Assembly: GCF_009646095.1 (NCBI RefSeq)
Contig: NZ_CP045725.1
Span: forward strand, 2,914,001 to 2,978,000
Source of the DNA: Raineyella fluvialis
Lineage (GTDB): Bacteria; Actinomycetota; Actinomycetes; Propionibacteriales; Propionibacteriaceae
Reading direction: 5' to 3'
DNA length: 64,000 nucleotides
Below the pieces are notes generated by a model. It did not search any database and was not told the DNA's origin. It worked only from the letters and a program-made list of their open reading frames with translations. Shown here piece by piece: positions 1 through 12,483 of this stretch. Both the position numbers and the translations under genes were made by a program. The stretch's first letter is position 1; every line of letters begins with the position of its first letter.

Positions 1-578
1 GCGATCGGCATGAACTCGACGTGGGTGTAGCCCTGCCACTTGACGTACTCGACCAGGTCCTCGGCGAGCTCCTGGTAGGTCTTGCCGGGCCTCCACGAGC
101 CGAGGTGCACCTCGTAGACGCTCATCGGCGACTTCCACAGCTCGGTCTGTGCGCGCCTCTCCATCCAGCCCTGGTCGTGCCAGGGGTAGTTGTCCACGGC
201 GACGATGGAGGCCGTGTTCGGCGGGCCCTCGGCCTTACGGGCCATCGGGTCGGCCTTCTCGTGCCACTGCCCGTCACCACCGAGGATTCGGAACTTGTAG
301 AGCGCTCCCTCACCGATCCCCTCGACGAAAATACCCCAACAGCCGGATCCCGGGATGAGCTTCATCGGTTGGCCCTGCCAGTGGTTCCAGTCACCGATGA
401 CATGCACCTCGCGAGCGTTGGGCGCCCAGACCGCGAACCGCGTGCCGTGCAGGGTCCCGCGCTCATCATCCTCAACGGTGCAGAGGTGGGCTCCCAGACG
501 ACGCCACAATTCGGTGTCGCCGCCCTGGTGGAACCCCTCCAGGTCCCAGCCTGTCAGCCCTCCAAAGTAATCGTGCAT
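1..578 (-). CDS. glgB: 1,4-alpha-glucan branching enzyme, N-terminal part (runs off window)
   Basis: Branching enzyme that transfers glucan segments to alpha-1,6 positions, here on the polymer built by GlgE. Only the first 192 residues are present; the gene continues beyond base 1. The visible part has the CBM48 beta-sandwich (FAVWAPN at about 48-54, GDWNHW at about 62-67) and the entry to the GH13 barrel (SVYEVHLGSWR, about 153-163; HVEFMPI at the edge). It starts almost directly with CBM48, so it looks like the short form lacking the extra N-terminal module of some GlgB proteins. The ATG at 578 follows the pep2 stop by 3 bases, with GAGGAG in the end of pep2 as ribosome site. It is the last visible gene of a glgE-treS-pep2-glgB operon. 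Confidence 0.95.
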   Translation of the reverse strand, partial: MHDYFGGLTGWDLEGFHQGGDTELWRRLGAHLCTVEDDERGTLHGTRFAVWAPNAREVHVIGDWNHWQGQPMKLIPGSGCWGIFVEGIGEGALYKFRILGGDGQWHEKADPMARKAEGPPNTASIVAVDNYPWHDQGWMERRAQTELWKSPMSVYEVHLGSWRPGKTYQELAEDLVEYVKWQGYTHVEFMPI

Positions 579-581
579 GTC

Positions 582-1988
582 CTACTTCTCCTCAGGGATC
601 GGTGACTGCCCGTCGCTGGTGTCCGGCGACGGTGAGGCGATGACAGCGACCGCTCCGAGTGGGATACCCACCCAGTCGGGACGGTTGCGGACCTCATAGA
701 CGACTTCATAGACGGCTTTGTCCGCTTCGTACGCGCGTAAGACTGCCAGATCCGAGGCCGTCGGGGGGAATGCCCCGTAGCCGGACAGGAAACCGGTACG
801 GCATCGTTGCCGCCACTGGGCGGTGGCGCGTGGCGTCGCGCTGCTGGTGGGCGAGGAAGCCGCCGCGTAGTCGAAGGAGCGCAGCATGCCCGCGACGTCG
901 CGCCACGGGGAGTCGGGCGCCCACCGCTCGGCGAGGGACTTCAGCGGCTCGCCCTCGAAGTCGATCACCCGCCAGCCGTCGGACGTGGCCAGCACCTGCC
1001 CGAGATGGAAGTCGCCGTGGACGTGTTGCACCGACACCGGGTGACCCTCGAGCGCGGTGAACACCCCCCGCAGCGCGTCGGCGTACGGGACGAGGGCGGG
1101 GGCGGCGGCACAGGCCGCGTCGAGCCGCTCCATCATCACCTCGGCGAGGGGACCTCCGTCGAGGACGTCGCGGGGGAACCGTCTCGCCAGGCCTTCGTGG
1201 ACCGACCGCAACGTACGCCCGAGCGCTTCGGCCTCGGCGGAGAAGTCCTGTCCCGCCGCACAGGCCTCGAGGGCCAGGCCCCAGCCGTCGCGGGCGTCGC
1301 GGAAACATTCGGTCAGCATGGCGAGGTCGGCCCCGAGCACGTCCTCACCGTCGCTCCACCGTGCCTCGGTCCAGCCGTAGAGGGTTGCGATACCGCCGAT
1401 CCCTTCGTGACCCAGAGCCTCGTGCACGGCGATGTCGAGGTTGCGACCGATCTCGAGTCGACGGAAGACCTTGAGGATCAGCGCCTGCCCGTAGAAGACC
1501 GAGGTGTTGGACTGCTCCCCGGAGAAGGGCCGGGGGGTGAGATCGGCGTCGGGCAGCGGAACCACCAGATGGTGGTGGACAGCGCCCTCGGCGGACGGAT
1601 GCGGGTCCTGTCGATCCGCGAGCGCTGCCAGCACGGCGGTCATCGCCTCGGGATCACGGGTGGCGTCCGCGACGTCGGCAAGGTCCCGCGTCCCGGTCAC
1701 CGCGGCGTCCTGGACGGAACCGTACGAGCCCGCGGGGGGCGCCTCGCCTGGCCGGCGCACCGCCAGCAGGAACTGGTAGGTGTCCGTCGCCCGGGGCACC
1801 ACGTCGTCGTGGGCGACGACGACCAGCACCGGACGAATGCCGACAAGGCCACCGGTGCCCGGTTCGTCCGGATGGGTGAACCACGGCAGGGGGATGACCC
1901 GCACCACCTGTAACGGTCGGCCCTTCCCGGCGAACCACCGCGCGGTGGCGAAGACCCGGGTGGCGAGCTCAGCGAACGCTTCGGCCAC
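582..1988 (-). CDS. pep2: Maltokinase (Pep2/Mak)
   Basis: ATP-dependent maltokinase that makes maltose 1-phosphate from the maltose released by TreS; the product is the donor for GlgE. It is 468 residues, the normal size. The aminoglycoside-phosphotransferase-like kinase core shows HVHGDFHLGQV with the catalytic Asp and VIDFEGEP as the metal-binding motif, and the N-terminus (TRVFATARWFAGKGR) is typical of the family. The start is GTG at 1988, with AGGAGG inside the end of treS; treS stops 3 bases upstream. In other actinobacteria TreS and Pep2 form a complex or a fusion, which fits the tight spacing here. Cytoplasmic. Confidence 0.95.
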   Translation of the reverse strand: MAEAFAELATRVFATARWFAGKGRPLQVVRVIPLPWFTHPDEPGTGGLVGIRPVLVVVAHDDVVPRATDTYQFLLAVRRPGEAPPAGSYGSVQDAAVTGTRDLADVADATRDPEAMTAVLAALADRQDPHPSAEGAVHHHLVVPLPDADLTPRPFSGEQSNTSVFYGQALILKVFRRLEIGRNLDIAVHEALGHEGIGGIATLYGWTEARWSDGEDVLGADLAMLTECFRDARDGWGLALEACAAGQDFSAEAEALGRTLRSVHEGLARRFPRDVLDGGPLAEVMMERLDAACAAAPALVPYADALRGVFTALEGHPVSVQHVHGDFHLGQVLATSDGWRVIDFEGEPLKSLAERWAPDSPWRDVAGMLRSFDYAAASSPTSSATPRATAQWRQRCRTGFLSGYGAFPPTASDLAVLRAYEADKAVYEVVYEVRNRPDWVGIPLGAVAVIASPSPDTSDGQSPIPEEK

Positions 1989-1991
1989 GTC

Positions 1992-3758
1992 CTACCTCCT
2001 CGACGCTTCCTCGTGGAGCCGCACCTCGTGAAGTCGATCATGCCGCGTGTACTCCCCATCCGTACGGCGATCGGGCGTCACCGTGGCGTCCGGGCCGCTC
2101 GACCGCGAGGCCATGGTCGCCTCCTCTTCCAGCACGAGCCAGGAGAAGCCGTGACCCGGAAGGTGCAGCGTGTACGGCTCGTCGCCGATGGAAGGGTGGA
2201 CCTCGTCGCGGGCCAGTCGTCGCGGCCTCCTGCCTCGGTAGGCGGACAGGTCCAAGGAAACCTCCTGCGGCTCGGCCGAGAGGTTGTTGAGGCAGAGGAT
2301 CGTCTCGTCGGCATCGTGGCGTAGAAAGGCGAACACCGCCGTGTTCTCCCCGCCGAGGTCGGTGAAGTCACCCGTGCCGAATACCGGGTGGGCCCGGCGG
2401 ATGACCAACATCGCGCGCACCCACTGGAGCAATGAGCCAGGATCCATCATCTGGGCCTCGACGTTCACCAGCGACCGGTCGTACTCGGGGTCGACGATCA
2501 CCGGCAGGTAGAGGTCGTGCTCGGCGGCCGAGGAGAAGCCGGCACTCGAGGCATCCCGCCACTGCATCGGCGTCCGTACGCCGTCGCGGTCGTGGAGCCA
2601 GATGTTGTCGCCCATCCCGATCTCGTCGCCGTAGTAGAGACACGGGGATCCCGGCAGGGCGAGCAGAAGGGCGTGCAACAGGCGGACCCGGGCATGGTCG
2701 CCGTCCACGAGGGGGGCGAGTCGTCGGCGGATCCCGAGGTTGCAGCGCATCCGTGGATCGGGTGCGTACTCCGCCCACATGTACTCGCGCTCCTCCTCGG
2801 ACACCATCTCGAGGGTGAGTTCGTCGTGGTTGCGCAGGAACGTGCCCCATTGGCAGCCGTCGGGGATGTCGGGCGTGTCCGCGAGGATCTCGGAGATGCA
2901 GGTGCGGTCGGCCCGCCGCAGGCCCATGTAGAGCCTGGGCATCACCGGGAAGTGGAAGGCCATCTGGCATTCGTCCCCGTCGCCGAAGTACTCGACGACG
3001 TCGTGGGGCCACTGGTTCGCCTCACACAGCAGCAGGGTCCCGGGGTAGTGGTCGTCCAGTTCCTTGCGGACGATCTTCAGGATGTCGTGCGTGCCGGGCA
3101 GGTTCTCGCAGTTGGTCCCGTCGCTCTCGACGAGGTAGGGCACGGCGTCGAGACGGAAACCGTCGATGCCCATGTCCGCCCAGAAACGCAGCGCTGAGAG
3201 CATCTCGTCGAGCACCCGGGGGTTCTCGAAGTTGAGGTCAGGCTGGTGGCCGTAGAAGCGATGCCAGAAGTACTGGCCGCGGACCTCGTCATAGGTCCAG
3301 TTCGACTCCTCGGTGTCGAGGAAGATGATCCGCGCGTCGAGATACTCGTCGGGCTCGTCCCGCCAGACGTAGTAGTCGCCGTACGGCCCCTCGGGGTCGC
3401 GGCGGGACTCCTGGAACCACGGATGGCGATCCGAGGTGTGGTTCATCACGAAGTCGATGATGATCCGGATGCCGCGCTCGTGGGCCTGCGCCACGAAGCC
3501 CCGGAAATCCTCCAGCGAGCCGAGCTCCGACATCACGTCGCGGTAGTCCTGGATGTCGTAGCCACCGTCCGCCAACGGGGACGGGAAGAACGGTGGCAGC
3601 CAGAGGCAGTCGATCCCCAGCCACTGCAGATAGTCGAGTCGCTCGGCGAGACCCGCAAGATCTCCGATCCCGTCACCGTCGGAATCAGAGAAATTGCGGA
3701 TCATCACCTCGTAGAACACCGCAGTGCGGAACCACTGCGTGTCACCTGCCGCCTTCAT
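1992..3758 (-). CDS. treS: Trehalose synthase (maltose/trehalose isomerase)
   Basis: GH13 enzyme that interconverts trehalose and maltose and feeds maltose to Pep2. It is 588 residues. The family start FYEVMIRNFSDSDGDGIGDL is followed by the nucleophile region GFRLDAVPYL, the acid/base Glu in LLCEANQWP and the third catalytic Asp in LRNHDELTLEM. The last 40 or so residues after FSWLVLEEE are a charged tail of no known fold. The ATG at 3758 has AGGGAA 4 bases upstream and lies 9 bases after the glgE stop. Substrate specificity (TreS rather than amylase) is inferred from overall resemblance and from the operon with pep2 and glgE. Confidence 0.95.
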   Translation of the reverse strand: MKAAGDTQWFRTAVFYEVMIRNFSDSDGDGIGDLAGLAERLDYLQWLGIDCLWLPPFFPSPLADGGYDIQDYRDVMSELGSLEDFRGFVAQAHERGIRIIIDFVMNHTSDRHPWFQESRRDPEGPYGDYYVWRDEPDEYLDARIIFLDTEESNWTYDEVRGQYFWHRFYGHQPDLNFENPRVLDEMLSALRFWADMGIDGFRLDAVPYLVESDGTNCENLPGTHDILKIVRKELDDHYPGTLLLCEANQWPHDVVEYFGDGDECQMAFHFPVMPRLYMGLRRADRTCISEILADTPDIPDGCQWGTFLRNHDELTLEMVSEEEREYMWAEYAPDPRMRCNLGIRRRLAPLVDGDHARVRLLHALLLALPGSPCLYYGDEIGMGDNIWLHDRDGVRTPMQWRDASSAGFSSAAEHDLYLPVIVDPEYDRSLVNVEAQMMDPGSLLQWVRAMLVIRRAHPVFGTGDFTDLGGENTAVFAFLRHDADETILCLNNLSAEPQEVSLDLSAYRGRRPRRLARDEVHPSIGDEPYTLHLPGHGFSWLVLEEEATMASRSSGPDATVTPDRRTDGEYTRHDRLHEVRLHEEASRR

Positions 3759-3767
3759 CGTTCCCTA

Positions 3768-6148
<2,381 letters not shown>

Positions 6149-6275
6149 GGGACCAACCTAGCGGGGTAGGAGTCCGGGGGACAGGAGGAAGCCGCGAAAC
6201 CGCCGCGTCGTCGTGGTCCTTTTACCAGGGTCGCGCGCCTCGATCCCGTGCCGGACCCCTCGCTAGGGTGGCGTC
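6149..6275. promoter_or_regulatory. Divergent leaderless promoters of glgE and glgP
   Basis: This 127-bp gap separates the divergent starts. On the minus strand TAGGTT (6155-6160) lies 6 bases before the glgE GTG. On the plus strand TAGGGT (6264-6269) lies 6 bases before the glgP GTG. Both have the TANNNT form and the spacing expected of actinobacterial leaderless transcripts. No clear operator or strong -35 was seen between them. Confidence 0.6.
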
Positions 6276-8828
6276 GTGCGAGCCATTCGACGTTTCACCG
6301 TTCACCCGGTACTTCCCGAGCCGCTCCAGCCGCTCGAGGAACTGGCGCGAAACCTGCTCTGGTACTGGAACGAACCCACCAAGGAGCTCTTCCGGGCGAT
6401 GGACCCGGCACTCTGGGAGGCGACCGGGCAGGACCCGCGCAAGCTGCTGTCGCGGATCGACGCACGGCGCCTCGCCGCGCTCGCCGAGGACTCTCGTTTC
6501 ACCCGCAAGGTGGCCCACGCCTACCAGGACCTCACGGACTACCTGACCCTGGATCGCTGGTATCAGGACTTCGCCGCGCAGCACCCGGGAGCTCCTGAGC
6601 GGATCGCCTACTTCTCCGCGGAGTTCGGCGTCTCCGAGGTCCTCCCGCAGTACTCGGGCGGCCTGGGGATCCTGGCCGGTGACCACCTCAAGGCGGCCTC
6701 GGACTCCGGCATCCCGATCATCGGCGTCGGCCTGCTCTACCGGCACGGCTACTTCCGTCAGTACCTCGATGCCCAGGGCTGGCAGCAGGAGCGTTATCCG
6801 CTGCTGGCACCGTTCGACCTCCCGCTCACGTTGCTGACCGAGAACGGTGAGGCGGTCACCGTGGAGGTGCCGCTGCGCCAGGAGAAGTACCGGGCCCAGA
6901 TCTGGGTCGCCCAGGTGGGCCGCGTCCCGCTGCTCATGCTGGACGCCCTCGTCGACGGCAACTCCGAGGCCGCCAAGGCTGTCACCGACCGCCTCTATGG
7001 CGGTGGCGTCGACCACCGGTTGGCCCAGGAGGTGCTCCTCGGCATCGGTGGCGTCCGGGCCCTGCGTGAGTACTGCCGGATCAGCGGGGACCCCGCGCCC
7101 ACCGTCTACCACGCCAACGAGGGCCACGCCGGTTTCCTCGGCCTCGAGCGCATCCGCGAGTACATGAACGACGGCATCGACTTCGCCACCGCGGTCGAGC
7201 TCACCCGGGCGGGTTCCCTCTTCACCACCCACACTCCCGTGCCGGCCGGTATCGACCGGTTCCCTCGAGACCTGGTCGCCGACCAGTTCCGGACCTTCGC
7301 CCCGTTGCCGCTGGATCGGATCATGGCCTTCGGCACCGAGGACTACGTCGGCGGTGACCGCGGCGTGTTCAACATGGCGGTCCTCGGCTTCCGCCTCGGT
7401 CAGCGCGCGAACGGTGTGTCGGAGCTCCACGGGGCGGTGTCGCGGCGGATGTTCCAGGGACTGTGGCCATCGTTCGACGTCTCCGAGGTGCCGATCACGT
7501 CGGTCACCAACGGCGTCCACCACAAGACCTGGATCCATCCGGAGCTGCTCGAGTTGCTCGAGTCGCCCACCTCCGACAGCGACACCGTGATCGACGGGTA
7601 CGACTGGTCCGGCCTCGATCGAGTGGACGACAACACCATCTGGGCCCTCAAGCAGCAGATGCGTGGCGGACTGGTCCGGATGGCCCGCGAGCGGCTGGCA
7701 GCGTCAGCCAAGGCCCGGGGCCTGTCCGGCAGCACGGAATGGGTCGAGCGGGCGCTGGACCCGAACATCCTCACCTTCGGCTTCGCGCGCCGCGCGGCGT
7801 CGTACAAACGTCTCACCCTGATGCTGCGCGACCCCGAGCGACTCAAGCGCCTGCTCAACCACCCGGAGCGGCCGATCCAGATCGTCATCGCCGGCAAGGC
7901 CCACCCCGCCGACAACATCGGCAAGGGCCTGATCCAGGAGATGGTGCGCTTCGCCGACGCCGCCGACGTGCGGGAACGCCTGGTGTTCCTGCCGGACTAC
8001 GACATGTCGCTCGCTCGCCCGCTCTACCCAGGATGCGACGTATGGATCAACAACCCCCTCCGCCCGCAGGAGGCCTGCGGCACGTCCGGGATGAAGGCGG
8101 CGATGAACGGCGCCGCCAACCTGTCGGTGCGTGACGGCTGGTGGGACGAGTGGTACGACCCGAAGTTCGGCTGGGAGATCCCCTCGGTCGAGAACCTCGC
8201 CAACGCTGACCAGCGGGACGCCCAGGAGGCGGCCGCCCTGTACGAGATCATCGAGAACGAGATCGTCCCCCGTTTCTACACCCGGGACAGCAACGGGATG
8301 CCGACGGCCTGGATCGCCATGATCCGCGACATCATGTCCGGCCTCACCCCGAAGATCCTCGCCTCGCGGATGGTGCGTGAATACACCGAGCGGATGTATC
8401 TGCCGACCGCCCGGTCGTCTGCGCGGATGGCCGAGGGCCGCACGGCGCAGGAGACTGCGGCGTGGAAGCAGCGGATCCGCACCGCCTGGCCCCAGGTCAG
8501 CGTCTCCCGCGTCGAAGGACTCGATTCCGCTTCCCACGCCCTCGGCTCGCAGGTGTCGCTGCACGCGGTCGTCCGGCTCGGTGAGCTGACGCCCGATGAC
8601 GTCGAGGTGCAGATGGTGATGGGCAGGGTCGATGACAACGACGAGATACACGACATCGTGACCTACCCGGCCCGCGCCGGCGACGCCGTCGACGGCGGGG
8701 TGCGCTACGGCGCGGACGTCCGTCTGGAGACCGCCGGGTCGGTCGGTGTCACCTGTCGTGTCGTCCCGAGCCGAGAAGGCCTGGCGACCATCGCCGAGAT
8801 GGGCCTGGCGACCGTGTCGGCGGACTGA
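6276..8828 (+). CDS. glgP: Alpha-glucan (maltodextrin) phosphorylase
   Basis: GT35-type phosphorylase that releases glucose 1-phosphate from alpha-1,4-glucans, the degradative counterpart of GlgE. It is 850 residues, of the shorter bacterial type with an N-terminal DUF3417-like region (FTVHPVLPEPLQPLEELARN at 8-27) before the phosphorylase core (AYFSAEFGVSEVLPQYSGGLG). The PLP-lysine region reads EACGTSGMKAAMNGAANLSV. Upstream glycan-binding motifs HANEGHAGF and TTHTPVPAGIDRF are present. GTG at 6276 follows TAGGGT by 6 bases and no Shine-Dalgarno is visible, so translation is probably leaderless. It diverges from glgE and converges with glgX across a strong terminator. Confidence 0.93.
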   Translation: MRAIRRFTVHPVLPEPLQPLEELARNLLWYWNEPTKELFRAMDPALWEATGQDPRKLLSRIDARRLAALAEDSRFTRKVAHAYQDLTDYLTLDRWYQDFAAQHPGAPERIAYFSAEFGVSEVLPQYSGGLGILAGDHLKAASDSGIPIIGVGLLYRHGYFRQYLDAQGWQQERYPLLAPFDLPLTLLTENGEAVTVEVPLRQEKYRAQIWVAQVGRVPLLMLDALVDGNSEAAKAVTDRLYGGGVDHRLAQEVLLGIGGVRALREYCRISGDPAPTVYHANEGHAGFLGLERIREYMNDGIDFATAVELTRAGSLFTTHTPVPAGIDRFPRDLVADQFRTFAPLPLDRIMAFGTEDYVGGDRGVFNMAVLGFRLGQRANGVSELHGAVSRRMFQGLWPSFDVSEVPITSVTNGVHHKTWIHPELLELLESPTSDSDTVIDGYDWSGLDRVDDNTIWALKQQMRGGLVRMARERLAASAKARGLSGSTEWVERALDPNILTFGFARRAASYKRLTLMLRDPERLKRLLNHPERPIQIVIAGKAHPADNIGKGLIQEMVRFADAADVRERLVFLPDYDMSLARPLYPGCDVWINNPLRPQEACGTSGMKAAMNGAANLSVRDGWWDEWYDPKFGWEIPSVENLANADQRDAQEAAALYEIIENEIVPRFYTRDSNGMPTAWIAMIRDIMSGLTPKILASRMVREYTERMYLPTARSSARMAEGRTAQETAAWKQRIRTAWPQVSVSRVEGLDSASHALGSQVSLHAVVRLGELTPDDVEVQMVMGRVDDNDEIHDIVTYPARAGDAVDGGVRYGADVRLETAGSVGVTCRVVPSREGLATIAEMGLATVSAD

Positions 8829-8850
8829 CCACCCGACCCTCCTCGCCACG

Positions 8851-8886
8851 CAGGAGGCCGACACCCCGAGGGGTGCCGGCCTCCTG
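8851..8886. terminator. Bidirectional terminator between glgP and glgX
   Basis: A 17-bp inverted repeat (CAGGAGGCCGACACCCC, loop GA, then the complementary arm) with a single A:C mismatch lies between the convergent stops at 8828 and 8908. No long T tract follows, as is usual in GC-rich actinobacteria. Confidence 0.8.
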
Positions 8887-8907
8887 CGTTGTCAGGCTCA
8901 GCCGTTG

Positions 8908-11120
8908 TCACACCTGGGCGCGGCTCGACTTGCGTCGCGGACCGTGCGGTGTCTGGCTGCCCGCAGTCGGCTCCGGCGGAACGGTCGTGGCCGTGGGGAC
9001 GACCGGGGCCGGGGCGGCAGACTCCTCGTCCGGGAGCTCGGCCTGCAGGACCGCGACGGTCCGGCCGGGCAACTCGAGGCGGGTGCCGGCGGGCACCCTG
9101 GCGGTGGGCAGCTCGTCGGGGAGCCCGGTGTGGGCGACCACTCGGTAGCCGAGGGCCCAGGGGTCGCCGGGCAGCAGCACCTCGACGGGTTCGTCCCCGC
9201 CGTGGGTCCAGACCAGGAAGGCCTCGGTGGCGTCAGAGACGTACATGCCGAGTGTCCGGCGGCTGCCGTCGCGCCAGTCCTCGCTGTCCATCTCGACGTC
9301 CTCCTCACCGAACCAGGCGAGGTTCTTGCGGCCCAGCTCCCGGCCCTTGGCGTCGATCACGTACTCGCCGTTGCGCCAGTCCTGGGGCCGCAGGACCGGG
9401 TGCTCGGCCCGCAACCGGGTGAACACGCGGGTCACCTCCAGGACATCGGCCCAGGCCTCGGCGGTGTCCCAGTGGATCCAAGAAATCGGGGAGTCCTGGC
9501 AGTAGGCGTTGTTGTTGCCCAGCTGCGTACGACCGATCTCGTCGCCCGCCGTGATCATCGGCACGCCGGTGGCGACCAGCAGAGTGGCCATCATGTTGCG
9601 CACCTGACGGTGCCGCAATGAGACGATCTCGGGGTCGTCGGTCTCACCCTCGACGCCACAGTTCCACGACCGGTTGTCGTCCGAACCGTCGCGGTTCGCC
9701 TCGCCGTTGGCGTTGTTGTGCTTGACGTCGTACGTCACCAGGTCACGCATGGTGAAACCGTCGTGCGCGGTGACGAAGTTGACCGAGGCGGCGGGCTGGC
9801 GCCCGGAGTGCTGGAAGAGTTCACCGGAGCCGGAGAGCCGGGTCGCGAGCTCCTGGACGCCGTGCACCGCGTTGCGCCAGAAGTCCCGGGTGTGTCCCCG
9901 GAACCGGTCGTTCCACTCGCTCCAGCCCGACCCCCAGGCGCCGACCTGGTACCCGTACGGGCCCATGTCCCAGGGCTCGGCGATCATCTTGATGTCGCGC
10001 AGCACCGGATCGGCGGCGATCTGCTTCTTGAACGGGTGGTCCTGGACGACGTAGTGCTTCTCGTTGCGGATCAGCTCGGTGGCCAGGTCGAAGCGGAAGC
10101 CGTCCACGCCCATCTCGGTCACCCAGTACCGCAACGAATCCATGATCATCTGCAGCACGCCCTCCTGGGAGGTGTCGACGGAGTTGCCGCAGCCGGTCAC
10201 GTCATAGTCGTTGTGCATGTCGGAGGTCAGGCGGTAGTAGGCACCGTGGTCGATGCCACGCCACGCCAGGGTCGGCCCCTCGTGGCCACCCTCCCCGGTG
10301 TGGTTGTAGACCACGTCGAGGATCACCTCGATGCCCGCTTCGTGCAACGCGCTGACCATGGTCTTGAACTCCGCCACCTGTTCGCCGCGCGTGCCGACCG
10401 AGCAGTACGCGGCGTGCGGGGCGAAGTAGCCCAGGGTGTTGTAGCCCCAATAGTTGGACAGTCCGCGGCCGATGATGAAGGGCTCGGAGACGAAGTGGTG
10501 CACCGGCAGCAGCTCGATCGCCGTCACGCCGATGTCCAGCAGGTGCTGGATCACCGCCGGATAGGCGATGCCGGCGTACGTGCCGCGCAGGTGCTCCGGC
10601 ACCGCGGGGTGCAGATGGGTGAGGCCCTTGACGTGGGCCTCGTAGAGGACCGACTCCGCCAGCGTGCGGCGGCGGGCGATCGGGGTGGGGCGGGCGAGTC
10701 CGCGACCACGACGCTCAGCGGCACCGAGGCGAAGGAGTCCATCGGGTCGGGCATGAAGTCCGACTCCGCGGTGTGGTCGAGGATAGGCCCGGAGTAGTCG
10801 ACGCCGCCGGTGATCGCCCGGGCGTACGGGTCCAGCAGCAGCTTGGCAGGATTGAAGCGTTGGCCGGTTTGCGGCGACCACGCGCCGTGCACCCGGTAGC
10901 CGTACTGCTGGCCCGCGAGGACGCCCTGGACGAAGACCGTCCACACACCGTCCTCGTTCATCTCCATGTCGTGGTTCTTCTGGGAGCGGTCAGGAGCCAC
11001 CAGAGCCAGCTCGACCCGGGTGGCACGGGGCGCCCAGAGGCTGAATCGGGCACCGCCGCCGAGCAAGCGTGCGCCGAGCACGCTGGAGTCGATCGGGGCG
11101 GTGAGCGTGACGCCACTCAT
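8908..11120 (-). CDS. glgX: Glycogen debranching enzyme GlgX, with one-base frameshift
   Basis: GH13 isoamylase-type debranching enzyme that hydrolyses alpha-1,6 branches, supplying linear chains to GlgP. The N-terminal CBM48 (GGGARFSLWAPRATRVELAL) and the barrel lie in different frames. The break maps to two adjacent G4 runs (10682-10685 and 10687-10690); adding one base in either gives about 737 residues, the normal size. Downstream motifs are intact: LYEAHVKGLTHLHP, GFRFDLATEL with the nucleophile, MIAEPWDMGPYGYQVG with the acid/base Glu, and FVTAHDGFTMRDLV. The ATG at 11120 has AAGGA about 6 bases upstream. It points away from the cysteine desulfurase gene and converges with glgP. Confidence 0.93.
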
Positions 11121-11224
11121 GGAACGTCCTTCGGGGTCGAATGGGCGACTGCACGGCCCCTGCCCGGTGCTGCACTGCCACGGAATGGGGCCGAGCAAAA
11201 GCCAGGCAAGGATACCGTAAAGAG

Positions 11225-12483
11225 GTGATTTCCGGGATCCATCCAGCGACGAACGCGGCACGGGCGTACCTCGATCACGCCGCGACGAGCCCCCTGTCAG
11301 CCGCGGCGGCGGCGGCGATGTCGCACCACCTGGAGCTGGTGGGCAATGCCTCCAGCCTGCACACCAGCGGCCGTGCTGCTCGGCGGGTGCTCGAGGATGC
11401 CCGCGAACAGTTGGCCGCTGCTGTCGGCGCCCATCCGACCGAGGTCATCTTCACCTCGGGCGGCACGGAGGCGGACAACCTGGCGGTGCACGGCGGCTGG
11501 ATCGCGCGGCGGGCGGCCGGGCCGGGGGAGCCCGAGGGTCGTCCGCGCGTGGTCGTCAGTGCCATCGAGCACCACGCTCTGCACGATCTGGTGCCCGCTC
11601 TGGAGCGGGACGGCGCCGAGGTCGCCCGGTTGCCGGTCCGTCCGGACGGGATCGTGGATCCCGACGTGCTGCGGGAGGCGCTGGCGGACGGGCCGGGCCG
11701 CGCGACCGCTGTCGCCTCGTTGATGTGGGTGAACAACGAGACGGGTGGCCTGCAGCCGGTGGAGGTGCTGGTCGAGGCGTGCCGGACCGTGCGTGCGTGG
11801 TCGCACTCCGACGCTGTCCAGGCTTTCGGTCACGTGCCGTTCGACTTCGCCGCCAGCGGGCTCGACCTCGCCTCACTCTCGGCCCACAAGGTGGGCGGCC
11901 CGGTGGGCATCGGGGCGCTCCTGGCGCGGCGCGGAGTCTCGCCGGCTCCGATCGTCTTCGGGGTGGCCAGGAGCGGGGCGTACGTTCCGGCACCCTGGCC
12001 CCGTTGCTGGCTGTCGGCTTCGCGGCGGCAGCGACGGAGGCTGCCGCGGACCTGGTCGTGCGGATGTCGCGGTGGGAGGCGCTGCGCTCGCGCCTGCTGG
12101 CCGGCCTGGCCGGGCTTCCCGGAGTCCGGCCGCACCTGCCCGCTGAGGCGAGTCCGGCGATCCTCAACGTCGCGTTCGACGGCTGCGAAGCCGACGACCT
12201 GCTCCTGCTGCTGGACGCCGCCGGGATCGATGCCTCGGTCGGGTCGGCCTGCACCGCCGGAGTGAGCAGCACCAGTCACGTCCTGCTCGCGATGGGCCTG
12301 CCGGAGAACGAGGCCAGGTCCTCGCTGCGGTTCTCCTTCGGCGCGTCCACCGGTGAGGCGGAGGTGGACAGGCTGCTCGCGGCTCTGCCTGACGCCCTCG
12401 TCAGGGCGCGCCGCGCCCGTGGGGCCGGGAGCTACGATCGTCGGGCACGACGCGGCGACGGCACGGAAGGAGACCGGCGATGA
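11225..12483 (+). CDS. Cysteine desulfurase (IscS/NifS family), with one-base frameshift
   Basis: PLP enzyme that moves sulfur from cysteine to an acceptor; next to mnmA the likely job is thiolation of tRNA wobble uridine. Motifs: [12 protein letters not shown] at the start, [23 protein letters not shown], the PLP lysine in [16 protein letters not shown], and the active Cys in [11 protein letters not shown]. The frame breaks at the G run 11960-11963; one extra G gives [17 protein letters not shown], the family consensus. The repaired length is 419 residues. The GTG at 11225 is chosen because TACCGT (11213-11218) lies exactly 6 bases upstream, a leaderless arrangement; an in-frame ATG at 11141 would overlap the glgX control region. 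The gene ends in an ATGA overlap with mnmA. Confidence 0.9.
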